Notes under the pieces: generated by a model
Seen by the model: only the letters and a program-made list of their open reading frames with translations
Databases searched by the model: none
What the model was told of the DNA's origin: nothing
From: Burkholderia glumae LMG 2196 = ATCC 33617
GTDB taxonomy: Bacteria > Pseudomonadota > Gammaproteobacteria > Burkholderiales > Burkholderiaceae
Length of the DNA stretch: 64,000 nucleotides
Direction: 5' to 3'
Assembly (NCBI RefSeq): GCF_000960995.1
Contig: NZ_CP009435.1
Location: forward strand, 1,488,001-1,552,000
Shown here: positions 56,394-64,000 of the stretch, in pieces
Layout of the letters: the number at the start of each line of letters is the position of its first letter
Position numbering within the stretch: the stretch's first letter is position 1
Program-made: the position numbers and the translations under genes

Positions 56394-59300
56394 ATGCAAA
56401 CGACCGACACCGGGACGTCCCAATTCGAGAGCGCCCAGAGCCGCCCTCTTGGCACGGCTTCGCAGGGCGCGCCCGCGCTCGCGCCGCAGGCGACGTTCGC
56501 CGACTACAAGGTGATCCGCCGCAACGGCAGCGTGGTGGCTTTCGAGCCCTCGAAGATCGCGATCGCCGTGACGAAGGCGTTCCTCGCGGTCAACGGCGGC
56601 CAGGGCGCCGCGTCGGCACGCGTGCGCGAGCTCGTCGAGCAGCTCACGCAGAGCGTGGTGCGCGCGCTCGTGCGCAGCCGCCCGAACGGCGGCACGTTCC
56701 ATATCGAGGACATTCAGGATCAGGTCGAACTCGCGCTGATGCGCGGCGGCGAGCACAACGTCGCGCGCGCCTACGTGCTGTACCGCGAGAAGCGCCATCT
56801 CGAGCGCGCCCACTCCGATGCCCCGGCCGATGCGCCGGCGGGCGCGGCCGGCATCAACGTGACCGACGCCGGCGTCACGCGTCCGCTCGACATGGGGGCG
56901 CTGCGCGGCCTGATCGCCTCGGCCTGCGAAGGGCTCGGCAGTGCCGTGAACCCGGATCCGATCGTCGCCGAGACGGTGAAGAACCTCTACGACGGCGTAC
57001 CGATGAGCCAGGTCTACGACTCGGCGATCCTGGCCGCGCGCACCATGATCGAGAAGGACCCGGCCTACAGCCAGGTGACGGCACGCATCCTGCTGCACAC
57101 GATCCGCCGCGAGATCCTCGGCGAGGAAGTCTCGCAGGGCGAGATGCAGGCGCGCTACGCCGAATACTTCCCGCAGTTCCTGAAGCGCGGCGTCGAAGCC
57201 GAGCTGCTCGACGACAAGCTGCTGCAATTCGATCTGGTGCGCCTGGGCGAGGCGCTCGACGCGGGCCGCGACCTGCAGTTCGGCTACCTCGGCCTGCAGA
57301 CGCTGTACGACCGCTACTTCCTGCATGTCGACGGCACGCGTATCGAAATGCCGCAGGCGTTCTTCATGCGCGTCGCGATGGGCCTGGCGCTGAACGAGAT
57401 CGACCGCGAAGCGCGCGCGATCGAGTTCTACCACGTACTGTCGAGCTTCGACTTCATGAGCTCGACGCCGACGCTGTTCAATTCGGGCACGCGCCGTTCG
57501 CAGCTGTCGTCGTGCTACCTGACGACGGTCGCCGACGATCTCGACGGCATTTATGAAGCGCTGAAGGAAAACGCGCTGCTCTCGAAGTTCGCGGGCGGCC
57601 TCGGCAACGACTGGACGCGCGTGCGTGCGCTCGGTTCGCATATCAAGGGCACGAACGGTAAATCGCAGGGCGTCGTGCCGTTCCTGAAGGTCGTCAACGA
57701 CACGGCGGTGGCCGTGAATCAGGGCGGCAAGCGCAAGGGCGCCGTCTGCGCGTACCTCGAAACCTGGCACCTCGACATCGAGGAATTCCTGGAGCTGCGC
57801 AAGAACACCGGCGACGACCGCCGCCGCACTCACGACATGAACACGGCGAACTGGATTCCCGACCTGTTCATGAAGCGCGTGATGGAGGGCGCCGACTGGA
57901 CGCTGTTCTCGCCGTCCACCTGCCCGGACCTGCACGACAAGTTCGGCGCCGAGTTCGAGGCCGCCTACCTCGGCTACGAGGAGAAGGTCGCGCGCGGCGA
58001 GCTGAAGCTGTTCAAGAAGATCCCGGCGCAGCAGCTCTGGCGCAAGATGCTCGGCATGCTGTTCGAGACCGGCCACCCCTGGATCACGTTCAAGGACCCC
58101 TGCAACGTGCGTTCGCCGCAGCAGCACGTCGGCGTGGTCCACTCGTCGAACCTCTGCACCGAAATCACGCTGAACACGAGCGACTCCGAGATCGCGGTCT
58201 GCAACCTCGGTTCGGTCAACCTCGTCGCGCATCTCGTCAAGCAGGCCGACGGCAGCTACGCGCTCGACCACGACAAGCTCAAGCGCACGGTCAGTGTGGC
58301 AATGCGCATGCTCGACAACGTCATCGACATCAATTATTACGCGGTCGCGAAGGCGCGTAACTCGAACCTCAAGCACCGTCCGGTCGGCCTCGGCATCATG
58401 GGCTTCCAGGACTGCCTGCACCTGCTGCGCACGCCGTTCTCGTCGGACGCGGCGGTCGAGTTCGCCGACCGTTCGATGGAAGCGGTCTGCTACTACGCCT
58501 ACTGGGCCTCGACCGAGCTGTCAGAGGAGCGCGGCCGCTACTCGAGCTACCGCGGCTCGCTGTGGGATCGCGGCATCCTCCCGCAGGACACCCTGAAGCT
58601 GCTCGAGGAGGCACGCGGCGGCTATGTCGAGGTCGACATGAGCAGCTCGCTCGACTGGACGTCGCTGCGCGAGCGGATCTCGCTGCACGGCATGCGCAAC
58701 TCGAACTGCATCGCGATCGCGCCGACCGCCACCATCTCGAACATCATCGGCGTCTCGCCGTGCATCGAGCCGACCTTCCAGAACCTGTTCGTGAAGTCGA
58801 ACCTGTCGGGCGAGTTCACGGTGGTCAACGAGTACCTGGTGCGCGACCTGAAGGAACGTGGCCTATGGGACGAGGTGATGGTCGCCGACCTGAAGTACTT
58901 CGACGGCATGCTCTCGCGCATCGACCGGATTCCGTCGGACCTGCGCGCGATCTACGCCACCGCGTTCGAAGTCGATCCGAAGTGGCTGGTCGAGGCCGCC
59001 TCGCGCCGTCAGAAATGGATCGACCAGGCCCAGTCGCTCAACATCTTCATGGCGGGCGCGTCGGGCAAGAAGCTCGATGAAATCTACAAGCTCGCCTGGG
59101 TGCGCGGCCTGAAGACCACCTACTACCTGCGCACGATGGCGGCCACGCACGTCGAGAAGTCGACGGTCGCGCACGGCGCGCTGAACGCGGTGCCGTCGGG
59201 CGACGGCGGCGCGGGTGGCGGCGCGGGTGGCGGGGCGGCGGGCGGCGCGCATGGCGCGGCCGGCGGCTTCGGCGCGGCGGGCGGCGCGGGCTCGGGCGTG

Positions 59301-59405
59301 CTCAACGCGGCACCGGCAGCCGAGGCGGAGATCGCGGTCGACGGTCCGGTCTGCATGATGCGTCCGGGCGATCCGGGCTTCGAGGAATGCGAGGCTTGCC
59401 AGTAA
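56394..59405 (+). CDS. nrdA: ribonucleoside-diphosphate reductase, alpha subunit
   Basis: This 1003-residue class I catalytic subunit reduces NDPs to dNDPs. An N-terminal ATP-cone (about residues 38-135, starting YKVIRRNGSVVAFEPSKI) gives overall allosteric control. Active-site cysteines are C374 (QLSSCYL), C588 (radical site, NLCTEI) and C603 (AVCNLGS). The C-terminal shuttle pair is C999 and C1002 in EECEACQ. A Gly/Ala-rich stretch (residues 936-968) separates that tail from the barrel. The start follows AGGAG; a longer upstream reading is not supported. Confidence 0.95.
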   Translation: MQTTDTGTSQFESAQSRPLGTASQGAPALAPQATFADYKVIRRNGSVVAFEPSKIAIAVTKAFLAVNGGQGAASARVRELVEQLTQSVVRALVRSRPNGGTFHIEDIQDQVELALMRGGEHNVARAYVLYREKRHLERAHSDAPADAPAGAAGINVTDAGVTRPLDMGALRGLIASACEGLGSAVNPDPIVAETVKNLYDGVPMSQVYDSAILAARTMIEKDPAYSQVTARILLHTIRREILGEEVSQGEMQARYAEYFPQFLKRGVEAELLDDKLLQFDLVRLGEALDAGRDLQFGYLGLQTLYDRYFLHVDGTRIEMPQAFFMRVAMGLALNEIDREARAIEFYHVLSSFDFMSSTPTLFNSGTRRSQLSSCYLTTVADDLDGIYEALKENALLSKFAGGLGNDWTRVRALGSHIKGTNGKSQGVVPFLKVVNDTAVAVNQGGKRKGAVCAYLETWHLDIEEFLELRKNTGDDRRRTHDMNTANWIPDLFMKRVMEGADWTLFSPSTCPDLHDKFGAEFEAAYLGYEEKVARGELKLFKKIPAQQLWRKMLGMLFETGHPWITFKDPCNVRSPQQHVGVVHSSNLCTEITLNTSDSEIAVCNLGSVNLVAHLVKQADGSYALDHDKLKRTVSVAMRMLDNVIDINYYAVAKARNSNLKHRPVGLGIMGFQDCLHLLRTPFSSDAAVEFADRSMEAVCYYAYWASTELSEERGRYSSYRGSLWDRGILPQDTLKLLEEARGGYVEVDMSSSLDWTSLRERISLHGMRNSNCIAIAPTATISNIIGVSPCIEPTFQNLFVKSNLSGEFTVVNEYLVRDLKERGLWDEVMVADLKYFDGMLSRIDRIPSDLRAIYATAFEVDPKWLVEAASRRQKWIDQAQSLNIFMAGASGKKLDEIYKLAWVRGLKTTYYLRTMAATHVEKSTVAHGALNAVPSGDGGAGGGAGGGAAGGAHGAAGGFGAAGGAGSGVLNAAPAAEAEIAVDGPVCMMRPGDPGFEECEACQ

Positions 59406-59689
59406 CCACGGCCGGCACGTGACGAACGCGGCGCGCGCAACCGGCATCGACGGTTGCACTGCGTGTCGCGGTCGACTACAAAACGGATAAGGAATCCGTA
59501 CTTTGGCCGCCTCGCGACGCGCTTCGCGAATGCCGGCAACGCGGGTGCTTCGAGCGAGATCGCCGCATCCGCGAAGATCATCGTTCGACACGCCGATCAC
59601 ATCGCACCACACGCGAGCGGCAGGTCGCGATCGAATCCGCGCTGCGCAAAGTGTTGTATCGAGGTCGCAACGCGAATCGAAAAAAGGAA

Positions 59690-59724
59690 TTTTCGTGAGC
59701 GAACCCTTTTATCGCTCATGAAAA
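59690..59724 (+). other. strong hairpin between nrdA and nrdB
   Basis: TTTTCGTGAGCGA (59690-59702) pairs with TCGCTCATGAAAA (59712-59724) over 13 positions with one G-U and a 9-nt loop, ending 37 bases before nrdB. No T run follows, so RNA processing or mRNA stability is more likely than termination. The 356-bp gap 59406-59761 has no convincing gene or second NrdR box. Confidence 0.55.
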
Positions 59725-59761
59725 GATGGTACAAACCGTTCTAAATTGATGGTGAGAATTT

Positions 59762-60985
59762 ATGCTCAATTGGGATGACGAGAAGACGGCCGTAACTCCC
59801 GCGAGCGGAGCGCAGCACAACGCGATGCGCGCTCCCGCAGGAATGGCTGTCGGAGTGCAGGCCGCGACGCCTGCCGCTCATCAGGCTCCGTCGGCGCGCG
59901 ACATTTTCGAAGGTGACCTCGCGGTCGCGCCGCATGCTTCGGCGGCGGCCGCCGTCGCCGGCGCGCAGGAACGGGTCAATATCGCCGACAAGCGCATCAT
60001 CAACGGCAAGACCGATGTCAATCAGTTGGTGCCGTTCAAGTACAAGTGGGCGTGGGAAAAGTATCTGGCCGGTTGCGCGAACCACTGGATGCCGCAGGAA
60101 ATCAACATGTCCCGCGACATCGCGCTGTGGAAGGACCCGAACGGGCTGACCGAGGACGAGCGCCGCATCGTCAGGCGCAATCTGGGTTTCTTCGTCACCG
60201 CCGACTCGCTCGCCGCGAACAACATCGTACTGGGCACCTACCGCCACATCACGGCGCCCGAGTGCCGGCAGTTCCTGCTGCGCCAGGCGTTCGAGGAAGC
60301 GATCCACACCCACGCCTACCAGTACATCGTCGAATCGCTGGGCCTCGATGAGGGCGAGATCTTCAACGCCTATCACGAGGTCAGCTCGATTCGCGACAAG
60401 GACGAATTCCTGATCCCCTTCATCCATACGCTGACCGATCCGGCGTTCGTGACGGGTACCCAGGACGCGGACCAGAAGCTGCTGAAGTCGCTGATCGTAT
60501 TCGCCTGCATCATGGAAGGCCTGTTCTTCTATGTCGGCTTCACGCAGATTCTCGCGCTCGGCCGCCAGAACAAGATGACGGGCGCCGCGGAGCAATACCA
60601 GTACATCCTGCGCGACGAGTCGATGCACTGCAATTTCGGCATCGACCTGATCAATCAGATCAAGCTCGAGAATCCGCATCTCTGGACGCCGGAGTTCCGC
60701 GCCGAGATCCGCGAACTGTTCAAGCGTGCCGTCGAGCTCGAGTATCGCTATGCTGAAGACACGATGCCGCGCGGCGTGCTGGGCCTGAACGCCGCGATGT
60801 TCAAGAGCTATCTGCGTTTCATCGCGAACCGCCGCTGCCAGCAGATCGGTCTCGACCCGCTGTACCCGAACGAGGAAAACCCGTTCCCGTGGATGAGCGA
60901 GATGATCGACCTGAAGAAGGAGCGGAACTTCTTCGAGACGCGGGTGATCGAGTATCAGACGGGCGGCGCGCTGTCCTGGGAGTAA
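59762..60985 (+). CDS. nrdB: ribonucleoside-diphosphate reductase, beta subunit
   Basis: This 407-residue diiron-tyrosyl radical subunit pairs with NrdA. Metal ligands D148, E179 and H182 and radical tyrosine Y186 align with E. coli D84, E115, H118 and Y122, so it is a normal tyrosyl enzyme rather than a Tyr-lacking variant. The C-terminal tail YQTGGALSWE is the docking peptide for NrdA. The first about 75 residues are Ala-rich and low complexity, an extension of about 64 residues over E. coli. Confidence 0.95.
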   Translation: MLNWDDEKTAVTPASGAQHNAMRAPAGMAVGVQAATPAAHQAPSARDIFEGDLAVAPHASAAAAVAGAQERVNIADKRIINGKTDVNQLVPFKYKWAWEKYLAGCANHWMPQEINMSRDIALWKDPNGLTEDERRIVRRNLGFFVTADSLAANNIVLGTYRHITAPECRQFLLRQAFEEAIHTHAYQYIVESLGLDEGEIFNAYHEVSSIRDKDEFLIPFIHTLTDPAFVTGTQDADQKLLKSLIVFACIMEGLFFYVGFTQILALGRQNKMTGAAEQYQYILRDESMHCNFGIDLINQIKLENPHLWTPEFRAEIRELFKRAVELEYRYAEDTMPRGVLGLNAAMFKSYLRFIANRRCQQIGLDPLYPNEENPFPWMSEMIDLKKERNFFETRVIEYQTGGALSWE

Positions 60986-61016
60986 CCGGGCGCGACACCG
61001 AGGTAAGGATGAGAGC

Positions 61017-61034
61017 GCCGGGCGAGAGCCCGGC
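61017..61034 (+). terminator. possible hairpin after nrdB
   Basis: GCCGGGC (61017-61023) and GCCCGGC (61028-61034) form a 7-bp stem with a GAGA loop, without a T run. The 431-bp gap 60986-61416 contains this and otherwise no feature I can support. Confidence 0.35.
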
Positions 61035-61416
61035 CCAAGGTTTAGGAGCAAGAACGCCTGATGCAAAGGATGGCCTGCGCCGACACGGCGCACCGACATG
61101 ACAGGCACTTTGCGAACCCTTCAGTGGGATGGGCAAACTTCCCTCCGGAAAAGACGGCCGGCCATGTGGCTGCCGCCTTTATCAAGCGATTCGGGGCAAC
61201 GGCGCAAAGCGCGCCGGCTGCCAACCTGATCTGGCGCGCAGTGTCGAAAGGCACGGCGCGCCTTACCGTATTCATTAGCGTAAGCGCCATTGCGAAGCGT
61301 ACGCCGATGAATAGCCCGCTTCGTAGCGCGCGTCCTGAACCAGCGTCCGCGAGAAACGGGTTTTGACGAAGGGTGTGGTTTGAACTGACTCTCATCTGAA
61401 CCTGAAGGAGTACATG

Positions 61417-62055
61417 ATGGCACTTGCCAAGAAGAAACCGGCTGCCAAGAAGGCAGCAGCGAAGAAGGCGGCTCCGGTTGCCAAGAAGGCAGCGGCACCG
61501 GCGAAGAAGGCTGCCGTGAAGAAGGTCGCGGCCAAGAAGGTTGTCGCCAAGAAGGCGGCGGTGAAGAAGGTCGCGGCGAAGAAGGCGGCACCGGCCAAGA
61601 AGGCAGCGGTGAAGAAGGTCGCGGCAAAGAAGGTTGTCGCCAAGAAGGTCGCGGTGAAGAAGGTCGCGGCGAAGAAGGCGGCACCGGCCAAGAAGGCAGC
61701 GGTGAAGAAGGTCGCGGCGAAGAAGGTTGTCGCCAAGAAGGCGCCGGCTGCGAAGAAGGTTGCCGCGAAGAAGGTCGCCGTGAAGAAGGTGGCGGCGAAG
61801 AAGGCCGCGCCGGCGAAGAAGGCCGCCGTGAAGGCCGCCGCACCGGCGAAGAAGGCCGCTGCAAAGACGCCGGCACCGGCGAAGAAGGCACCGGCTGCGA
61901 AGAAGGCTGCACCGGCGAAGAAGGCGGCTGCCGCGAAGAAGGCAGCGCCTGCGACGACGACGGCATCGACGGCATCGGTCGCACCGGCATCGGGCGCGAA
62001 GTCGGCGCTGAACCCGGCAGCGGCATGGCCGTTCCCGACCAGCAGCCGTCCGTAA
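61417..62055 (+). CDS. histone H1-like DNA-binding protein (Lys/Ala-rich)
   Basis: This 212-residue protein is made almost wholly of AAKK/PAKK/VKKVAAKK repeats and ends in a short non-basic tail (SALNPAAAWPFPTSSRP). It resembles bacterial H1-like nucleoid proteins and the AlgP/HctB class of Lys-Ala-Pro repeats, expected to be disordered and to bind DNA through charge. ATGs occur at 61414 and 61417; AAGGAG spacing favours 61417. Repeat unit length is given separately. Confidence 0.88.
   Translation: MALAKKKPAAKKAAAKKAAPVAKKAAAPAKKAAVKKVAAKKVVAKKAAVKKVAAKKAAPAKKAAVKKVAAKKVVAKKVAVKKVAAKKAAPAKKAAVKKVAAKKVVAKKAPAAKKVAAKKVAVKKVAAKKAAPAKKAAVKAAAPAKKAAAKTPAPAKKAPAAKKAAPAKKAAAAKKAAPATTTASTASVAPASGAKSALNPAAAWPFPTSSRP
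61510..61740 (+). repeat. 93-bp tandem repeat inside the H1-like gene
   Basis: Copy 1 (61510-61602) and copy 2 (61603-61695) encode AAVKKVAAKKVVAKK?AVKK followed by VAAKKAAPAKK, 31 residues each, with near-identical DNA. A third copy starts at 61696 and diverges after about 45 bp. The repeat keeps the reading frame, so copy number could change without frameshift. Confidence 0.85.
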
Positions 62056-62134
62056 TCGGCCGACCGCCCGATAAGCGTTTGCGCGCTCCGGCGCGTGAAG
62101 TCGTGCCGGGGCAGTGACTGCATCGGCACGATAG

Positions 62135-62172
62135 AATCCCGTCACCGGATGTCCGGCGGCGGGATTTTTTTT
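62135..62172 (+). terminator. terminator after the H1-like gene
   Basis: AATCCCG (62135-62141) with CGGGATT (62160-62166) and an inner CCGGA/TCCGG stem, followed by eight T. Confidence 0.85.
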
Positions 62173-62222
62173 ATGCGGCGCGCATTACAGGTTGGCAGGT
62201 TTCATGGCCGGAGCGCACACGC

Positions 62223-62258
62223 AAAAAAAACGCATACGCGAAACGAATCGCGTATGCG
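62223..62258 (-). terminator. terminator after the glycine-zipper lipoprotein gene
   Basis: On the minus strand the perfect repeat CGCATACGCG (62258-62249) and CGCGTATGCG (62240-62231) is followed by eight T (62230-62223). Confidence 0.85.
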
Positions 62259-62299
62259 CTGGATATCGCGGCTCTTGCCGCGTGCTGAGGCCTCCTCGC

Positions 62300-62776
62300 T
62301 CAGTGCGTGACGCGGGTCACGCCGCCGCTCGACAACAGGCGGACGCGGTCACCTGCGCGGAATACTTCCGGTGTGGCGGCTTGCGTGATCGAGCGCAAGT
62401 CACCGTTGTCGAGGCGCACGGTGATTTCGACACCGTTCGCCGTACTCACGCCCTGGCCGATCGCATTGCCCGCCACGGCGCCGGCAATGCCGCCCGCGAT
62501 CGCGGTCAGGATCGAGCCCCTGCCGCCTCCGATCGCGCTACCGGCCACGGCACCGAGTGCGCCACCGCCGAGCGTGCCGAGCGTCGAGCCGGCGCCGGTG
62601 TCGCTTTCGATGCGCACCGCGCGCACGCTCTCGACCGTGCCGAAGCGCACGGTCTGCTCGCGCTGCGTCTGGCTGGCGCTGTAGACATCGGCCGAGCCAG
62701 GCGGCGTGAAACAGCCGGTGAGCGACACCGAGGCCGCGAGCATCGCGGTGAGCGTGAGGGTTTTTCTGGTCAGCAT
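62300..62776 (-). CDS. glycine-zipper outer membrane lipoprotein (SlyB-like)
   Basis: This 158-residue protein has a lipoprotein signal peptide ending in lipobox LTGC (MLTRKTLTLTAMLAASVSLT, then Cys). The centre is a glycine-zipper 2TM domain (residues about 62-107, GTLGGGALGAVAGSAIGGGR and GIAGAVAGNAIGQG), followed by a beta-rich end. It resembles SlyB/Pcp lipoproteins of the outer membrane. It lies 22 bp after the PfkB-type kinase gene on the same strand. Confidence 0.83.
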   Translation of the reverse strand: MLTRKTLTLTAMLAASVSLTGCFTPPGSADVYSASQTQREQTVRFGTVESVRAVRIESDTGAGSTLGTLGGGALGAVAGSAIGGGRGSILTAIAGGIAGAVAGNAIGQGVSTANGVEITVRLDNGDLRSITQAATPEVFRAGDRVRLLSSGGVTRVTH

Positions 62777-62798
62777 GGGTAGTTCTCTCCAACGAGTC

Positions 62799-63737
62799 TC
62801 ATTCGATACTGTAGCCGAACGCGCTCTGAAAGCGAGACAAGATTTCGGTCCGGCCGAGCAGGTAGGATTGCGGTCCTGAATGCGCGATCTTGATCGACCC
62901 CATCAGGCTCGCGAGGCGGCCGGTGGTTGCCCAGTCCAGCCCCTTCTCGATGCCGTAGAGCAGGCCGCCGCGGAAGGCGTCGCCGCAACCGGTCGGATCG
63001 ACGATCTGTTCGGCCTTGACGACCGGGATCTGCTCGATGCCGTCGCGGTGGCGGATGGTGGCGCCATGCTCGCCGCGCGTAATGATCAGGGCCTGAACCC
63101 GGCTCGCGAGCTCGTCCTCCGACCAGCCCGTCTTGTCGCTTACCAGCTTGGCTTCGTAGTCGTTGACCGCCAGATAGGTGGCAAGTTCAATGCTGCGCCG
63201 CAGCGTCTCGCGGTCGAACAGCGGCAGGCCCTGGCCAGGATCGAACACGAACGGCACGCCGGCCTTCGCGAGCTCCTCGACGTGCTGGACCATGCCCTGG
63301 AAGCCGTCCGGGCCGATGATCGCGAGCCGGATGTCGCGCGCCTCGCCCGCATGGTTCAGGTGCGACTGCATCATCGCGCCCGGGTGGAAGGCGGTGATCT
63401 GGTTGTTGTCGAGATCGGTGGTGATCATCGCCTGCGCCGAGTGCGTGTCCGGCACCACTCGCACGTAGTCGCGCGCGAGGCCAAGCGAGTCGAAGCGGTC
63501 GAGGTAGAGCTGCCCGTCGATCGCGCCGAGCGTTCCCATCACGCGGGCGTCGCCACCGAGCGCGTGCAGCGCATAGGCGATGTTGCCGGCGCAGCCGCCG
63601 AACTCGCGCCGCATGGTCGGCACGAGGAAGCTCAGATTGATGAGGTGGACCTGATCGGGCAGGATGTGCTCCCGAAAGCGCCCCTCGAAGGTCATGATGT
63701 TGTCGTAGGCGATCGAACCGCAAATCAGCGTAGCCAA
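62799..63737 (-). CDS. PfkB/ribokinase-family carbohydrate (possibly adenosine) kinase
   Basis: This 312-residue kinase has the PfkB N-terminal GGCAGNIAYALHALGG and the C-terminal signature DPTGCGDAFRGGLLYG, with the catalytic Asp in GCGD. The substrate is a sugar or nucleoside; homologues in Burkholderia are annotated either way and the sequence does not decide. Confidence 0.85.
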   Translation of the reverse strand: MATLICGSIAYDNIMTFEGRFREHILPDQVHLINLSFLVPTMRREFGGCAGNIAYALHALGGDARVMGTLGAIDGQLYLDRFDSLGLARDYVRVVPDTHSAQAMITTDLDNNQITAFHPGAMMQSHLNHAGEARDIRLAIIGPDGFQGMVQHVEELAKAGVPFVFDPGQGLPLFDRETLRRSIELATYLAVNDYEAKLVSDKTGWSEDELASRVQALIITRGEHGATIRHRDGIEQIPVVKAEQIVDPTGCGDAFRGGLLYGIEKGLDWATTGRLASLMGSIKIAHSGPQSYLLGRTEILSRFQSAFGYSIE

Positions 63738-63834
63738 GATCGTTCCTGTTCAGAGTGTGAAGCGGTGCAAGGATGGGGGACGCGCGCGTCGCGATGGCCG
63801 CGCCGCGCGCGAGGTGCCGCCGGGTGCGCGACGC

Positions 63835-64000
63835 TTACTTCAGCGCGGCCAGCGCCGCGTCGTAGTTCGGCTCGTTCTTGATTTCGTCGACCAGTTCCGT
63901 GTAGATCACCTTGTCGTTCGCGTCGATCACCACCACGGCGCGCGCGGTCAGGCCGTTCAGCGGGCCGCTCGTCACGTCCACGCCGTAGGCCTGCGCGAAG
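63835..64000 (-). CDS. tpx: thiol peroxidase, C-terminal part (cut by window edge)
   Basis: The last about 54 codons read FAQAYGVDVTSGPLNGLTAR, then AVVVIDANDKVIYTELVDEI, and end DAALAALK before TAA. This matches the C-terminus of Tpx (thioredoxin-linked peroxidase). The peroxidatic cysteine lies outside the window. About 97 bp separate it from the PfkB-type kinase downstream. Confidence 0.85.
   Translation of the reverse strand, partial: FAQAYGVDVTSGPLNGLTARAVVVIDANDKVIYTELVDEIKNEPNYDAALAALK

Noticed and set aside
59454..59744. 96-codon open frame between nrdA and nrdB
   Set aside because: No family resemblance or ribosome site; it runs through the hairpin at 59690-59724.
61061..61366. 101-codon plus-strand open frame between nrdB and the H1-like gene
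   Set aside because: No ribosome site, no recognisable domain and irregular composition; probably chance in intergenic DNA.
61417..62055. CRISPR-like repetition
   Set aside because: The repeats are contiguous, in frame and coding for Lys/Ala units, with no spacers between them.

Overview
The window is a high-GC chromosomal segment of a betaproteobacterium, almost certainly Burkholderia sensu lato. The complete rRNA operon, the protein sequences and the gene order all point to that genus. The 16S gene may fit the plant-associated gladioli/glumae/plantarii group, but species cannot be settled by eye. Nearly everything is conserved housekeeping DNA. I see no insertion sequence, prophage, integron, CRISPR array or genomic island.

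Layout: (1) 1-1787: divergent phenylacetate/fatty-acid catabolism genes paaN (partial) and a paaF-like enoyl-CoA hydratase, with a palindromic operator between them and a strong terminator. (2) 1811-7542: one rRNA operon (16S, tRNA-Ile, tRNA-Ala, 23S, 5S) with tandem promoters, boxA elements and long RNA-processing stems. (3) 7807-10426: fadD and coq7. (4) 10666-29921: the complete division and cell wall (dcw) cluster mraZ-rsmH-ftsL-ftsI-murE-murF-mraY-murD-ftsW-murG-murC-ddl-ftsQ-ftsA-ftsZ. It is preceded by MraZ boxes and followed by a peroxiredoxin gene and lpxC. (5) 30013-41676: a DciA-like DUF721 gene, secA, argJ, a DUF815 ATPase, mutT, yacG, zapD, coaE and a three-gene type IV pilus/type II secretion-like set (prepilin peptidase, inner-membrane platform, assembly ATPase). 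(6) 41832-49268: a CNNM/CBS membrane protein, tRNA-Pro, ispB, rplU-rpmA-obg, proB, a CNP1-like lipoprotein and rppH. (7) 49488-55935: proS, a MarC-family protein, hpt, ffh, ypjD, a small PP0621-like protein and ampD. (8) 56059-60985: nrdA and nrdB behind two NrdR boxes. (9) 61417-64000: a lysine/alanine-rich histone H1-like protein, a glycine-zipper lipoprotein, a PfkB-family kinase and the 3' end of tpx.

How the genes work together: mraZ to ftsZ makes the peptidoglycan precursors (murC-F, mraY, murG, ddl), polymerises and cross-links septal wall (ftsW, ftsI) and builds the divisome (ftsL, ftsQ, ftsA, ftsZ). zapD later stabilises FtsZ filaments and ampD recycles wall fragments. lpxC commits precursor to lipid A; secA and ffh handle protein export and membrane insertion. 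nrdAB, hpt, mutT and rppH concern nucleotide supply, nucleotide hygiene and RNA turnover.

The order lpxC-secA-mutT-yacG-zapD-coaE-pilin machinery matches the order I recall for E. coli minute 2, with argJ and the DUF815 gene inserted and no secM. I found no convincing new multi-gene system. The most interesting points are regulatory: paired NrdR boxes, four MraZ repeats, a candidate proS attenuator and rRNA processing stems. A few protein-level oddities also stand out: a 93-bp tandem repeat in the H1-like gene, a Gly/Ala-rich linker in NrdA and an N-terminal extension in NrdB.
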